From Heyndrickxia sp050281185 (lineage in GTDB: Bacteria > Bacillota > Bacilli > Bacillales > Bacillaceae_C), in NCBI RefSeq assembly GCF_050281185.1, contig NZ_JBNNWS010000019.1:32363-96362 (forward strand): 64,000 nt of DNA, in the 5' to 3' direction. Shown here piece after piece: positions 1 through 8,372 of this stretch; the stretch's first letter is position 1, and each line of letters opens with the position of its first letter. Under the pieces are notes generated by a model. That model ran no database searches. It saw only the letters and a list, made by a program, of their open reading frames with translations, and was not told where the DNA came from. Made by a program: the position numbers and the translations under genes.

Positions 1-132
1 GAGCAATAATAACTACGACTGCTGATATAAGGCTTCTTATTATCTCCTTTATTAGATATTTTCCAAATACCTCATATGATTTTTCGCACCTAAACATGAC
101 AGCTAGGGGAACATAATAGTTGTAAAATTCTT

Positions 133-160
133 TAAAGATTTCAAATCTCCCTACCGATAT
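133..160 (+). promoter_or_regulatory. Candidate sigma-D (flagellar) promoter of flaG
   Basis: TAAA at 133-136 and CCGATAT at 154-160 fit the sigma-D pattern TAAA, about 15 bases, then GCCGATAT, with A replacing the first G of the -10. It lies 36 bases upstream of the flaG start. A flagellar sigma factor is expected for flaG. The call rests on sequence match and context only. The rest of bases 1-195 holds nothing I recognise. Confidence 0.5.
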
Positions 161-195
161 AAAGAATAGTTAATATAAGGAAGGGAGATTTACTG

Positions 196-555
196 ATGAT
201 TAAGCACCTTGGAGGACAAGTGCAGCCCGTATCAACTATTACTAACTCGGTTCGTAGAGAAACTAACGGTATGAATACAACAGAATCGTTTCAATCACAG
301 CAACAACAAAATACTATTAGAGAAACGGTATCAAAAGATAAGTTAGAAAAAATCGTAGACAGTATGAATGATTTCGTTTCTGCATCAAATACCCATTTAA
401 AATTCGAGTTTCATGATAAATTAAATGAGTATTACGTAACTGTCATTGACGATATAACACAAGAAGTGGTCAAAGAAATTCCTTCAAAAAAAATGCTTGA
501 TATGTATGCAGCAATGACTGAATTTCTAGGAGTTATGGTTGACAGAAAGATTTAA
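196..555 (+). CDS. flaG: Flagellar protein FlaG (YvyC-like)
   Basis: A 119-residue protein with a variable Gln/Thr-rich N-terminus and a C-terminal FlaG domain (about residues 50-119). The domain holds the family signature YYVTVIDDITQEVVKEIP followed by a helix that contains KMLDMYAAMTEFLG. FlaG proteins influence filament length and are normally encoded beside the filament cap gene fliD. The ATG follows AAGGAAGGGAG at proper spacing, and a sigma-D-like promoter lies upstream. A terminator follows at once, so it is a single-gene unit here. In B. subtilis the gene is followed by fliD, fliS and fliT; none is present between this gene and hpf. Confidence 0.9.
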   Translation: MIKHLGGQVQPVSTITNSVRRETNGMNTTESFQSQQQQNTIRETVSKDKLEKIVDSMNDFVSASNTHLKFEFHDKLNEYYVTVIDDITQEVVKEIPSKKMLDMYAAMTEFLGVMVDRKI

Positions 556-633
556 AATTTATTATTTAAAGAAATGATAAGGCTTTCTTAAAACATATTA
601 TGTTTCTAATTCGTCACTCTAAAAATTATTAAA

Positions 634-667
634 AGAGGTATTCCAATAGCGAATACCTCTTTTTTTG
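634..667. terminator. Terminator between flaG and the convergent Gly-rich gene
   Basis: AGAGGTATTC at 634-643 pairs perfectly with GAATACCTCT at 651-660, and a run of T follows at 661-666. It ends the flaG transcript. The A-rich left flank could also make it work for the opposing gene. Confidence 0.85.
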
Positions 668-677
668 CTATTTAAAA

Positions 678-986
678 TTAATAATATGGGTAAGGATACC
701 CATAGTAAGGATAAGGGTAAGGATATCCACCATAAAATCCAGGTGCTAATAATGCGGATGTCGCTAAGCCTCCCAGAAATCCTCCAAAGAAAGGACCTCC
801 AAAGAATGGTCTTCCAAAACCGAATGGCCTACCAAAGCCAAATGGTCTTCCAAAACCGAATGGCCTGCCAAAGCCGAATGGTCTTCCGAATCCAAACGGT
901 CGGCCAAATCCAAATTGTCTTGTTTCGTCGAGAGTTATCGGTTCACGGACACTCCAGTCTGGTACTTGATAATATTCAGGGTTCAT
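678..986 (-). CDS. Gly/Phe/Tyr-rich protein with GFGRPF hexapeptide repeats
   Basis: A 102-residue protein of no recognised family. A polar N-terminus (about residues 1-24) is followed by six tandem GFGRPF hexapeptides, then FFGG-type and GLATSALL segments, and a tail of alternating Tyr, Pro and Gly. At DNA level the hexapeptides are 18-bp repeats, partly paired into 36-bp doublets. The start is supported by GAGGAGGAG five bases upstream of the ATG. Such low-complexity proteins in spore formers are often coat- or surface-associated, but that is inference; no signal peptide is visible. The repeat number may vary between strains. Confidence 0.65.
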   Translation of the reverse strand: MNPEYYQVPDWSVREPITLDETRQFGFGRPFGFGRPFGFGRPFGFGRPFGFGRPFGFGRPFFGGPFFGGFLGGLATSALLAPGFYGGYPYPYPYYGYPYPYY

Positions 987-1147
987 TCTTTCTCCTCCTC
1001 AATTTTTTTATAAACGTTTTCCCTAAAGATTATGAAAAAAGCTGATAGGGCGCTTGGGTTGTTGTCACAATTAATAAAAAAATACAGAAATATTATCATG
1101 GTTGTGCTATAATTTTCTCAAAATTAGGACAATAACAGGGGGATATC

Positions 1148-2140
1148 ATGGAAAAAACTATAGAAAGACAATTCTCTACAGGGGTAATAGAACAGATACG
1201 AAATAAATTTAATCTAGATTCGGAGTATAAAAAACTTGGAGATTTTGAAAATTATGTTTATGAAGTTTATGAAAATGGACAGCCAAAAATTTTAAGGGTA
1301 ACCCATAGCTCTCACCGATCAAAGCAGCAGCTTGAATCAGAAATAGATTGGATTCGGTATTTACACCAAAGTGGGATCAGGATTCCAGCAGTTTATCTTT
1401 CACCGAGTGGAAAGTTAGTGGAGGAATTTGCAGTCGAGAATTCATTTTTTTTCGCGAGTCTTTTTGAAAAAGCCTCTGGGTATTCAATTAAAATAGATGA
1501 ACCTGCTTTTAATGAAAAATTATTTTATAAGTGGGGAAGAATGATTGGGAAGATGCACCGACATACAAAGGATTATCAGCAATCAAAAGGAATTGTTTCA
1601 AGATACCATTGGGATGAAAACGATCTTCTTGATTTTGAAAAATATTACACAGGTGAAAATTCCTTATTGTTAGAAAGTGCAAAAAGTGTAGTAGCAAAAA
1701 TTAAACAATTGCCTCAAAATAAGAACAGCTATGGATTAATACATACGGATATTCATCATGGGAATTTTTTCTATGATGGTGAGGAGATTTATGTCTTTGA
1801 TTTCGATGATGCATCCTATCAATATTTCGTCTCGGATATTGCGATTCCACTTTATTATGCTGTAAATTCAAAGCATTTTTTTGGAACGAGAGAGGAACGG
1901 AATCAATTTGCTCATAAGTTTTTAACAGCATTTCTCGATGGATACAATGAGGAAAATCAGTTAACACGTGAATGGCTTGAGAGAATTCCATTATTTTTAC
2001 AGCTTCGTGATATCGATTTATATGCTGTTTTTAATAAGAAAATTGCTCCTGAGGATCGAAATGAGCGTGTCGTTCATTGGATGAGTGAAATTAAAGAAAG
2101 AATCGAAAAGAATGTGCCAATAGTAGATATAAGTGTTTGA
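1148..2140 (+). CDS. Aminoglycoside phosphotransferase (APH)-fold kinase, substrate unknown
   Basis: A 330-residue protein with the APH/choline kinase fold. Near residue 198 is the Brenner motif HTDIHHGNFF, whose Asp and Asn are the expected catalytic base and metal ligand. About ten residues later comes the metal-binding VFDFDDAS, equivalent to the DFG motif. The N-terminal lobe (about 1-95) holds the ATP-binding beta-sheet. The family includes YerI/CotS-type Bacillus proteins and homoserine kinase type II enzymes; nothing here shows the substrate, and antibiotic resistance should not be assumed. The ATG at 1148 follows a short GGGG-type ribosome binding site. It stands alone, with unrelated genes on both sides. 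Confidence 0.8.
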   Translation: MEKTIERQFSTGVIEQIRNKFNLDSEYKKLGDFENYVYEVYENGQPKILRVTHSSHRSKQQLESEIDWIRYLHQSGIRIPAVYLSPSGKLVEEFAVENSFFFASLFEKASGYSIKIDEPAFNEKLFYKWGRMIGKMHRHTKDYQQSKGIVSRYHWDENDLLDFEKYYTGENSLLLESAKSVVAKIKQLPQNKNSYGLIHTDIHHGNFFYDGEEIYVFDFDDASYQYFVSDIAIPLYYAVNSKHFFGTREERNQFAHKFLTAFLDGYNEENQLTREWLERIPLFLQLRDIDLYAVFNKKIAPEDRNERVVHWMSEIKERIEKNVPIVDISV

Positions 2141-2545
2141 TAAAAAGGAAGGAATGAATAGTTGGAGAATATAAAAAGCATGAATATACTCAAGCCTTCT
2201 TATATATATTGAATTGAGGTGTCTAATACTTTAGATCACTCTCTATTTTTTTGTTCTAGAATAAGAAAGGATGCTTAATCAGACAATTTTTTTCAAAATG
2301 AAATAAAAGGGGCTTTCATTTGGGAAAGACAATTTTCCTACGCGTGGCCAAGGTTAATATAGGGTATAAAAACTACTGTTTCGACAAGAACTATAAACAT
2401 GTGACAAATTCGACGAAATTTTCTTTGGTTTTAAGCAGGAATTTGGACGGGTATAATAGAAATATATAAACATAGCATTAATATTAGGTAAAACTTTTAT
2501 TAATTTGCTATACACAAGCATTACTAATGACAAGGAGGATTCCAT
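2141..2545. other. Non-coding gap before hpf
   Basis: About 400 AT-rich bases without a supported gene. The only feature I can assign is the candidate sigma-B promoter near 2429-2454, described separately. Confidence 0.6.
2429..2454 (+). promoter_or_regulatory. Candidate sigma-B promoter of hpf
   Basis: TTTTAA at 2429-2434 and GGGTAT at 2449-2454, separated by 14 bases, closely match the sigma-B consensus GTTTAA-N13/14-GGGTAT. The B. subtilis orthologue yvyD is known to be under sigma-B (and sigma-H) control, so site and context agree. The site is about 90 bases upstream of the hpf start. Confidence 0.65.
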
Positions 2546-3094
2546 ATGATGAACTACAACATTCGTGGCGAAAACATTGAGGTAACTCCAGCAATTCGAG
2601 AATACGTAGAGAAAAAGGTCAGCAAGCTTGAACGTTATTTTACTGAAGTACCTGAAGCAAATGTACATGTAAATTTAAAAGTGTATCAAGATAAAAAAGC
2701 AAAAGTTGAAGTCACCATTCCTTTACCACAATTGGTTTTAAGGGCAGAGGAAGTCAATGACGATATGTATGCAGCAATAGACTTAATCGTTGACAAACTA
2801 GAACGACAAATTCGAAAACATAAAACAAAAGTTAACCGCAAATTGCGTGAACAGGGAAGTACACAGGAATTTTTCACTAACGGGAACAGCCACGCTGAAG
2901 CCGAAGATGACCTTGAGTTGGAAGTTGTTCGTACGAAACAATTCGATCTCAAGCCGATGGATAGTGAAGAAGCTGTATTGCAAATGAACATGCTTGGCCA
3001 CAATTTCTTCGTCTACACAGACGCTGAATCAAATAATACAAACATCGTTTATCGTCGTAGAGACGGAAAATACGGATTGATTGAGACAAAATAA
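2546..3094 (+). CDS. hpf: Ribosome hibernation promoting factor, long form (YvyD)
   Basis: A 182-residue protein. The N-terminal S30AE domain (about 1-100) begins MNYNIRGENIEVTPAIREYV and binds the 30S decoding region. The C-terminal domain (about 125-182) contains VRTKQFDLKPMDSEEAVLQM and the end RRRDGKYGLIET, which in long HPF mediates 100S ribosome dimerisation. Length is typical of the long form. The ATG at 2546 is preceded by AAGGAGG at good spacing; a second ATG follows at once. Expression is probably stress and stationary-phase induced from the sigma-B-like promoter upstream. A strong terminator follows. In B. subtilis secA is the next gene; here about 5 kb separates them. Confidence 0.97.
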   Translation: MMNYNIRGENIEVTPAIREYVEKKVSKLERYFTEVPEANVHVNLKVYQDKKAKVEVTIPLPQLVLRAEEVNDDMYAAIDLIVDKLERQIRKHKTKVNRKLREQGSTQEFFTNGNSHAEAEDDLELEVVRTKQFDLKPMDSEEAVLQMNMLGHNFFVYTDAESNNTNIVYRRRDGKYGLIETK

Positions 3095-3120
3095 TATAGT
3101 TTCTTTAAACATACACTCAA

Positions 3121-3160
3121 AAAACACATGAGATTACTGCTAAATCTCATGTGTTTTTTT
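3121..3160 (+). terminator. Terminator of hpf
   Basis: ACACATGAGAT at 3124-3134 pairs with ATCTCATGTGT at 3144-3154, followed by a T run. Confidence 0.9.
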
Positions 3161-3241
3161 GTGCGTAGCATGTAAATGAAGGATAAATCAAGCATATTAA
3201 AGAATAAAAATAAAAGAAACGAGTTTGTTAGGAGGGGGATT

Positions 3242-3592
3242 GTGAGTAAGCATTTTTTATCAGCAGCAATAATCATCTTAAGTTTATCCATCATTTATTG
3301 TGGTATGCAAATAGGTATATCAAATAGTAATCAAAAAAATAAAAAAGAAGTTAGTAATTTGGATAAAGGGCTGCTAACTATAGAAGAAACTGCGAAATAT
3401 TTAAGTATGTCAGTTGATCAGCTTGAAGAAATTATTTTCCACCAAGATATCGAAAGGGCAGATCTAACCAGTTTTGATATATATGAATTTATACCCTATA
3501 TTAAAGTGAATGATGAAAAATATTTTAATAAAGTTCAAGTGAACGAATGGATAAAATATAATGCAACAGAATGGGCAGAAATAAATTATTAG
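3242..3592 (+). CDS. Small membrane-anchored protein with excisionase-like HTH
   Basis: About 116 residues. An N-terminal membrane segment (about residues 4-25, ALSLSII-type hydrophobic stretch) is followed by a polar Asn/Lys linker and then LLTIEETAKYLSMSVDQLEE, the pattern of an excisionase/MerR-type helix-turn-helix. I chose the GTG at 3242 because AGGAGGGGG lies just upstream; an in-frame ATG at 3176 has no ribosome binding site and sits against the hpf terminator. Whether the domain binds DNA is unknown; membrane-tethered versions occur in Bacillus proteins of unknown role. No operon partner. Confidence 0.65.
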   Translation: MSKHFLSAAIIILSLSIIYCGMQIGISNSNQKNKKEVSNLDKGLLTIEETAKYLSMSVDQLEEIIFHQDIERADLTSFDIYEFIPYIKVNDEKYFNKVQVNEWIKYNATEWAEINY

Positions 3593-3651
3593 TAGTTGCT
3601 TAAATGTAAAGCTATAATAAAAGGAGTAAATTTCGAAATAGGGGTGGCATC

Positions 3652-4101
3652 ATGAAAATAGATGAGACCGATCGCAAAATTCTTCAATTACTTACGGAAA
3701 ATGGCCGCCTATCGTATGCAGATATTGGTAAACAATTGAATTTATCAAGGGTAGCCGTCCGTGAACGCGTAAATCATTTAATGAATAACGGAGTAATCGA
3801 AAAGTTTTCCGTAGTTATAAACTCTGAAAAAGTTGGGAAGCATGTTTCCGCTTTTTTTGAAGTGGATTGTGAACCTGCTTTTTTAGTGGAAGTCGCCCAA
3901 AAGCTCGCTGATAATCCTAATGTCGCCAGCTGCTATCAAATGACCGGTCCAAGTACATTACATATGCATGTATTAGTGGAGGATTTTTCTAGCCTCGAAA
4001 ACTTTATCAATAACGAGCTTTATTGCTTAGAAGGTATTACAAGAGTAGAAAGTAATATCCTCCTAAGAAGATTCAAAAGCCGTAACGGACTTAAACTATA
4101 A
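3652..4101 (+). CDS. ywrC: Lrp/AsnC family transcriptional regulator (YwrC-like)
   Basis: A 149-residue protein. The N-terminal winged helix (DETDRKILQLLTENGRLSY, with LNLSRVAVRERV as recognition helix) is followed by an AsnC/RAM ligand-binding domain from about residue 68. The ATG follows AGGGGTGGC. The gene precedes a gamma-glutamyltransferase-like gene and two chromate transporter halves, the same set as ywrC, ywrD, ywrB and ywrA of B. subtilis, which suggests that it controls them. The symbol rests on family plus neighbours. The 52-bp repeat array separates it from its probable targets. Confidence 0.8.
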   Translation: MKIDETDRKILQLLTENGRLSYADIGKQLNLSRVAVRERVNHLMNNGVIEKFSVVINSEKVGKHVSAFFEVDCEPAFLVEVAQKLADNPNVASCYQMTGPSTLHMHVLVEDFSSLENFINNELYCLEGITRVESNILLRRFKSRNGLKL

Positions 4102-4918
4102 GGAAAATATTTTATTAAAATCATTCAGAAAAAACTCCCAAAGCGGTCGTCAAAGAGGCCAAATGACTCCCGTAACCCGAGAAAAACCCTCGGAACGGTC
4201 GTCAAAGAGGCCAAATGACTCCCGCATCTCAAGAAAAACCCGAAGAGCAGTCATCAAGGAGGCCCGATGACTCCCGTAACCCAATGAAAAACTGCAGAGC
4301 GGTCGTCAAAGAGGCCAAATGATTCCCGTAACCCAAGAAAAACCCGCGGAACGGTCGTTAAAGCTGCCCAATGACTCCTGTATCTCAAGAAAAACCCGAG
4401 GAGCGGTCGTCAAAGATGCCCGATGACTCCCGTAACCCAATGAAAAACTGCAGAGCGGTCGTCAAAGCGGCCCAATGACTCCCGTAACCCAAGAAAAACC
4501 CGCGGAACAGTCGTCAAAGAGGTCCAATGACTCCCGTAACCTAAGGAAATTCCGCAAAGCGGTCATCAAAGTTGCCGAATGACTCCTGTGACCATAAAAA
4601 AACTCCTGGAACGGTCATCAAGCCGCTGAATCATGCCCACCCCCAGAAAATCTCTCAAATCTATCCTTAAAACCACCAAACAAAACTCACAACCCGCAAA
4701 AAAGAGATCCCGAAAAAATAACCATACCACATCATTCATGTGTGTCTTCACCACCTATATTTAAAAAATTTAAAATCTTTTTATAGAATATAATAATAGT
4801 TTTCTATATAATCATATTTATAGAAAAGTAATTCCGTTTGTAAATTAAAATCAATTAAAAAACGAACAAATGTAAACAAAAAGAGGGTATATTCATTTGG
4901 AATAGGGAGTGGGGAGAA
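4102..4918. other. 817-base gap, mostly tandem repeat array
   Basis: About 520 bases are the 52-bp tandem array described separately. The remaining part (about 4640-4918) is AT-rich and probably holds the promoter of the gamma-glutamyltransferase-like gene. I see no credible gene. Confidence 0.7.
4130..4645. repeat. 52-bp tandem repeat array, ten registers, with 156-bp higher-order period
   Basis: The core CGGTCGTCA (or one-base variants) begins at 4144, 4196, 4248, 4300, 4352, 4404, 4456, 4508, 4560 and 4612, exactly 52 bases apart every time. Each unit continues to TGACTCCCG, which can partly pair with CGGTCGTCA to make an imperfect hairpin, and then an A-rich stretch. Units starting at 4248 and 4404 share CCCGATGACTCCCG and the same ATGAAAAACTGC tail, and neighbouring units also match three steps apart, giving a 156-bp (3 x 52) period. 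It is more GC-rich than its surroundings. Not CRISPR: there are no unique spacers. Confidence 0.95.
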
Positions 4919-6529
4919 GTGAATCTGGATCATCTGTATCAACCGTATTCTTCCATTCGTAATACGGTTTTTGCAAGAAACGGGATGGTAGCAACTTCAC
5001 AGCCTTTAGCATCACAGGCTGGTCTTGAAGTTCTCCGTAAAGGGGGAAATGCAATCGATGCGGCGATTGCAACTGCAGCTGCACTAACTGTCGTAGAACC
5101 GACTTCAAACGGAATTGGCGGTGATGTTTTTGCACTTGTTTGGACCAATGGAAAGTTGCATGGATTAAATGCCAGTGGCCCGGCACCTAAGTCCATTTCA
5201 ATTGAAGCCGTTCGTGCACGAGGACATGAAAAAATGCCCACATATGGTGTGATTCCAATTACTGTTCCAGGTGCTCCGGCGGCATGGGCAGAGCTTTCGC
5301 AAAGGTTTGGGAAACTTTCCTTACAAGAAGTATTAGAACCAGCTATCCGTTACGCTGAAGGAGGCTATCCTTTAACACCTATTCTCGGGAAGTATTGGCA
5401 GCTGGCATACAGACGATTTAAGGAAATGTTAAAAGATGAAGAGTTTAAACCTTGGTTTGAAACATTTGCTCCAAATGAAAAAGCACCGAATATTGGTGAG
5501 ATGTGGAGATCACCAGGTCATGCAGCTACTTTAAGATCGATTGCTAATACAAATGCTGAGAGCTTTTACCGTGGGGAATTAGCTGGAAAAATAGTTGAAT
5601 ATATTCAAAAGTATGACGGATTTTTATCAAAAGAGGATTTAGCTGATTTCCGTGCCGAGTGGGTCGAACCGATTTCTACAAATTATCGAGGATATGATGT
5701 GTGGGAAATACCACCGAATGGGCAAGGGCTTATAGCATTGATGGCTCTTAATATCGCTAGAGGTTTTGATTTTGTCGAAAAAGAAACAGTTGATACATAC
5801 CACAAACAGATTGAAGCTATAAAGCTTGCCTTTACCGATGGAAAGAATTTTATTACCGATTCAAGACATATGAAGCTTGAAACAGAGCATCTGCTTTCGG
5901 AAGAATATGCAAAGGCAAGACGTGCACTTATTAGTGAAACAGCGATTACTCCTGATCCATATCAACCACCAAGTGGAGGAACCGTTTATTTAGCGGCAGC
6001 TGATCATGAAGGGAATATGGTGAGCTTTATTCAAAGTAATTATATGGGCTTTGGTTCTGGAATTGTCATTCCTGGTACAGGTATCTCGCTGCAAAACCGT
6101 GGACACGATTTTTCTCTAGATCCTGAGCATGCGAACGCATTACAGCCGGGAAAGAAAACATACCATACGATTATTCCGGGCTTCCTGACAAAAGACAATG
6201 AAGCTGTTGGGCCATTTGGTGTTATGGGTGGTTTTCTACAGCCACAAGGACATTTCCAAGTGATCATGAATACGGTCGATTTTCTTTTAAATCCACAAGC
6301 AGCACTGGATGCACCACGTTGGCAATGGATTGAAGGTAAAAAAGTTGAAGTTGAACCTAATTTTCCAAACCATATAGCTCTAGCACTTATTAGAAAGGGC
6401 CATCAAATCCAAATTAAACCGGATTCAGGAGGCTTCGGCCGAGGGCAAATTATTTGGAGAAATACTGAAACCGGTGTTCTAATGGGCGGGACAGAATCAA
6501 GAACTGACGGATCGATTGCTGCTTGGTAA
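4919..6529 (+). CDS. ywrD: Gamma-glutamyltransferase family enzyme (YwrD-like)
   Basis: A 536-residue N-terminal-nucleophile enzyme. The large subunit starts MVATSQPLASQAGLEVLRKG and includes GGNAIDAAIATAAALTVVEP; the predicted self-cleavage site is before Thr355 in SGGTVYLAAADHEGNMVSF, the expected nucleophile, followed by the C-terminal small subunit with GGTESRTDG near the end. There is no signal peptide, unlike secreted Ggt, so it is probably cytoplasmic. Family members transfer or hydrolyse gamma-glutamyl groups; the exact substrate is not visible. The GTG at 4919 follows GGGGAGAA. Neighbours match the ywr cluster of B. subtilis. Confidence 0.85.
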   Translation: MNLDHLYQPYSSIRNTVFARNGMVATSQPLASQAGLEVLRKGGNAIDAAIATAAALTVVEPTSNGIGGDVFALVWTNGKLHGLNASGPAPKSISIEAVRARGHEKMPTYGVIPITVPGAPAAWAELSQRFGKLSLQEVLEPAIRYAEGGYPLTPILGKYWQLAYRRFKEMLKDEEFKPWFETFAPNEKAPNIGEMWRSPGHAATLRSIANTNAESFYRGELAGKIVEYIQKYDGFLSKEDLADFRAEWVEPISTNYRGYDVWEIPPNGQGLIALMALNIARGFDFVEKETVDTYHKQIEAIKLAFTDGKNFITDSRHMKLETEHLLSEEYAKARRALISETAITPDPYQPPSGGTVYLAAADHEGNMVSFIQSNYMGFGSGIVIPGTGISLQNRGHDFSLDPEHANALQPGKKTYHTIIPGFLTKDNEAVGPFGVMGGFLQPQGHFQVIMNTVDFLLNPQAALDAPRWQWIEGKKVEVEPNFPNHIALALIRKGHQIQIKPDSGGFGRGQIIWRNTETGVLMGGTESRTDGSIAAW

Positions 6530-6856
6530 GAGAAGTTTTTCCTAAAAGGTAAGAAAGCATAAAATTTACTAAAGATATTAGGCATGAAAAGTGTCTGCTG
6601 TGTCTAGCTCCAGCGCCTATCGGATAGCGGATTTCTCCGTCTTCTCCCTACGATAAGTCAACATCGACTCTTCCCTTGCCGTGTCTCCTTTATCTCAGTC
6701 GAAGACTATGAAATCCGTACGCTAGAGCTGCGGCGCTTGCGCTTTTCCTAATAGCATCTTAAAAATACGGTCAATCTAAAACTAATGATATTGGCATATG
6801 AAAATCAACAATGAACGCACATCAAAAGATTAAGCATTTAAAGGAAGTTGATATAA
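6530..6856. other. Gap holding a 147-bp dispersed repeat
   Basis: About half of this 327-base gap is the GTCTAGCTCCAGCGC element described separately. The rest is AT-rich leader sequence of the chromate transporter pair. No gene seen. Confidence 0.6.
6600..6746. repeat. 147-bp dispersed element with imperfect inverted structure
   Basis: It begins GTCTAGCTCCAGCGCC (from about 6602) and ends GGCGCTTGCGCTTTT. Inside, CGGATTTC (about 6627) can pair with GAAATCCG (about 6710), so the element can fold on itself. It is more GC-rich than its flanks. A 25-bp version in which the two ends are joined directly occurs at about 42271-42295. Similar elements are, to my knowledge, common in Bacillaceae intergenic regions. 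It carries no gene. Confidence 0.75.
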
Positions 6857-7417
6857 ATGAAACAACGTGATATTTTTGTTGCCTTTTTCCGTTCAGGTAT
6901 GCTCGGATATGGCGGGGGGCTTTCGGCCATTCCTCTTATGCATAGGGAAGTTGTAAAAAACTATAAATGGATGGACGATGAAGAATTTTCGGATATACTT
7001 GCTCTAGCTAATACGCTTCCAGGTCCAATTAATACGAAAATGTCAGGTTATATTGGCTGGCGGGTTGGCGGATTTTGGGGAATGATGAATGCTTTAGCGG
7101 CAACTGTACTTCCAACGGTCATTTTAATGATAATTTTATTAACTGTTCTACACGCCTATAATGACAAACCATGGGTAAGAGGAATGTCCAGAGCTGTTGT
7201 TCCAATTGCCGGTGTAATGCTTGGAGTGTTAACCTGGGATTTTATCAAAAAGTCCAAAAATTCAATGGGATGGATTTCTACTATTATTGTCATTGTTATT
7301 AGTATTGTTGTGATGAATATACTAGGACTTCATCCAGCTATTATGATTGTAGGACTTTTAGTTGCAGCTTTATTTTCTAAACAGAAAAAGCTTGAGAAAC
7401 AGGTGAAAGCATCATGA
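6857..7417 (+). CDS. Chromate transporter ChrA-family protein, first half
   Basis: A 186-residue membrane protein with a single CHR domain. It has the family motif FRSGMLGYGGGLSAIPLM near the N-terminus, then LALANTLPGPINTKMSGYIG and four to five membrane segments. Short-chain CHR proteins work as pairs with opposite topology, and the second member overlaps this gene by four bases. Family members export chromate in exchange for other anions, but many, including the Bacillus YwrA/YwrB pair, have no proven substrate. The ATG follows AAGGAAG. It probably belongs to the regulon of the Lrp protein upstream. Confidence 0.85.
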   Translation: MKQRDIFVAFFRSGMLGYGGGLSAIPLMHREVVKNYKWMDDEEFSDILALANTLPGPINTKMSGYIGWRVGGFWGMMNALAATVLPTVILMIILLTVLHAYNDKPWVRGMSRAVVPIAGVMLGVLTWDFIKKSKNSMGWISTIIVIVISIVVMNILGLHPAIMIVGLLVAALFSKQKKLEKQVKAS

Positions 7418-7944
7418 TCTATTGGCAAATTTTTATTTCAAATTTTATGGCAAACTTTTTAGGATATGGTGGGGGACCTGCATCTATTCCTCTTCTTGAA
7501 CATGAAGTGGTGGATCGTTATAGCTGGTATACCGTTCATGAATTTAGCGAAATGGTTGCTTTAGGAAATGCATTGCCAGGGCCAATTGCTACGAAAATGG
7601 CCGGCTTTATCGGGTATGACCAAGGCGGGATTCTAGGAGCAATCGTTGGGTTATTTGCGACCGTTGCACCGTCCATCCTATTATTAATTATTTTATTAGG
7701 TCTTTTGTTGAAATTTAAAGACTCTCCTAAAGTAAAAAATATGACAAAGCTTGTTCGTCCGGCTATCGCCGTTTTATTAGGAGTTATGACAATCGACTTT
7801 TTTACTAGCTCTTATAAAGGAATAGGTATTATCCACACGATCTTTTTAGGCGCAGTTAGTCTCCTTCTGCTAGAAAAGTGGAAGGTAAACCCAGTCTTCG
7901 TCATTGGCGGAGCACTTTTATACGGAGCCATCTTCCTCGGCTAA
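7414..7944 (+). CDS. Chromate transporter ChrA-family protein, second half
   Basis: A 176-residue partner of the preceding gene; ATGA overlap indicates translational coupling. It has the same layout: NFLGYGGGPASIPLLEHEVV, then VALGNALPGPIATKMAGFIG, then hydrophobic segments to the C-terminus. The two proteins are clearly paralogous halves of a bidomain ChrA. Function as a heteromeric anion exporter follows from the family; the substrate is unknown. Confidence 0.85.
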   Translation: MIYWQIFISNFMANFLGYGGGPASIPLLEHEVVDRYSWYTVHEFSEMVALGNALPGPIATKMAGFIGYDQGGILGAIVGLFATVAPSILLLIILLGLLLKFKDSPKVKNMTKLVRPAIAVLLGVMTIDFFTSSYKGIGIIHTIFLGAVSLLLLEKWKVNPVFVIGGALLYGAIFLG

Positions 7945-8372
7945 ACAAACTTGAGGGTGTCCCAAAAGTGATGAACACAATTGCTTTCGGGATTACCCTC
8001 TGTTTTTATGTTTTTTAACCGCCTTCTCTTGTTAGTAATTTGTAAATCCGAACTGTATTTTTGTTGTTTAGTTGTCACTTGATAGCATACAATGTTAAAA
8101 TTTAATTAGGTACAAAATTATGGATTTTTTTGTGAGAGATTTTTGTTTTTTTCAACATAATAAACTTTCTCACATTTTAGATATAATGAGATCTTAACGA
8201 CTATTGCCTTTTTCGTAAAATTTTTAAAATCCTGATATAATTTAGTTTCTGGGCATCTTTTCTTATAAAAGTCTATCTTTTCAAAAGGTAAAAGTTGTTT
8301 ATTAAAAAGTTATGATTCAAATTACAGTTACATTTAAGAAAAGAGCCTTAAATATAAAGGAGCGTTTACTAA
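7945..8372. other. Gap before secA: terminator and AT-rich leader
   Basis: A hairpin terminator lies at about 7953-8006. The remaining about 360 bases are very AT-rich. A TATAAT at 8236-8241 is a possible -10 element for secA, but the -35 is poor. No gene is visible. Confidence 0.55.
7953..8006 (+). terminator. Terminator of the chromate transporter pair
   Basis: GAGGGT at 7953-7958 pairs with ACCCTC at 7995-8000. Inside, TCCC pairs with GGGA to make a long imperfect stem. TGTTTTT follows. Confidence 0.6.

Noticed and set aside
665..1045. Plus-strand open frame over the Gly-rich gene
   Set aside because: It is the mirror of the 18-bp repeats; it lacks a ribosome binding site and crosses the terminator, whereas the minus-strand gene has GAGGAGGAG at its start.
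1148..2140. Aminoglycoside resistance enzyme
   Set aside because: The fold is APH but motifs do not separate it from the many metabolic or spore-related kinases of the family.
4130..4645. Direct repeats with regular spacing, considered as a CRISPR array
   Set aside because: The units are contiguous 52-mers that diverge gradually; there are no unique spacers, and no cas genes are in the window.
4566..4754. Minus-strand frame at the end of the 52-bp array
   Set aside because: It lies in repeat-derived sequence and has no start signal or recognisable protein.
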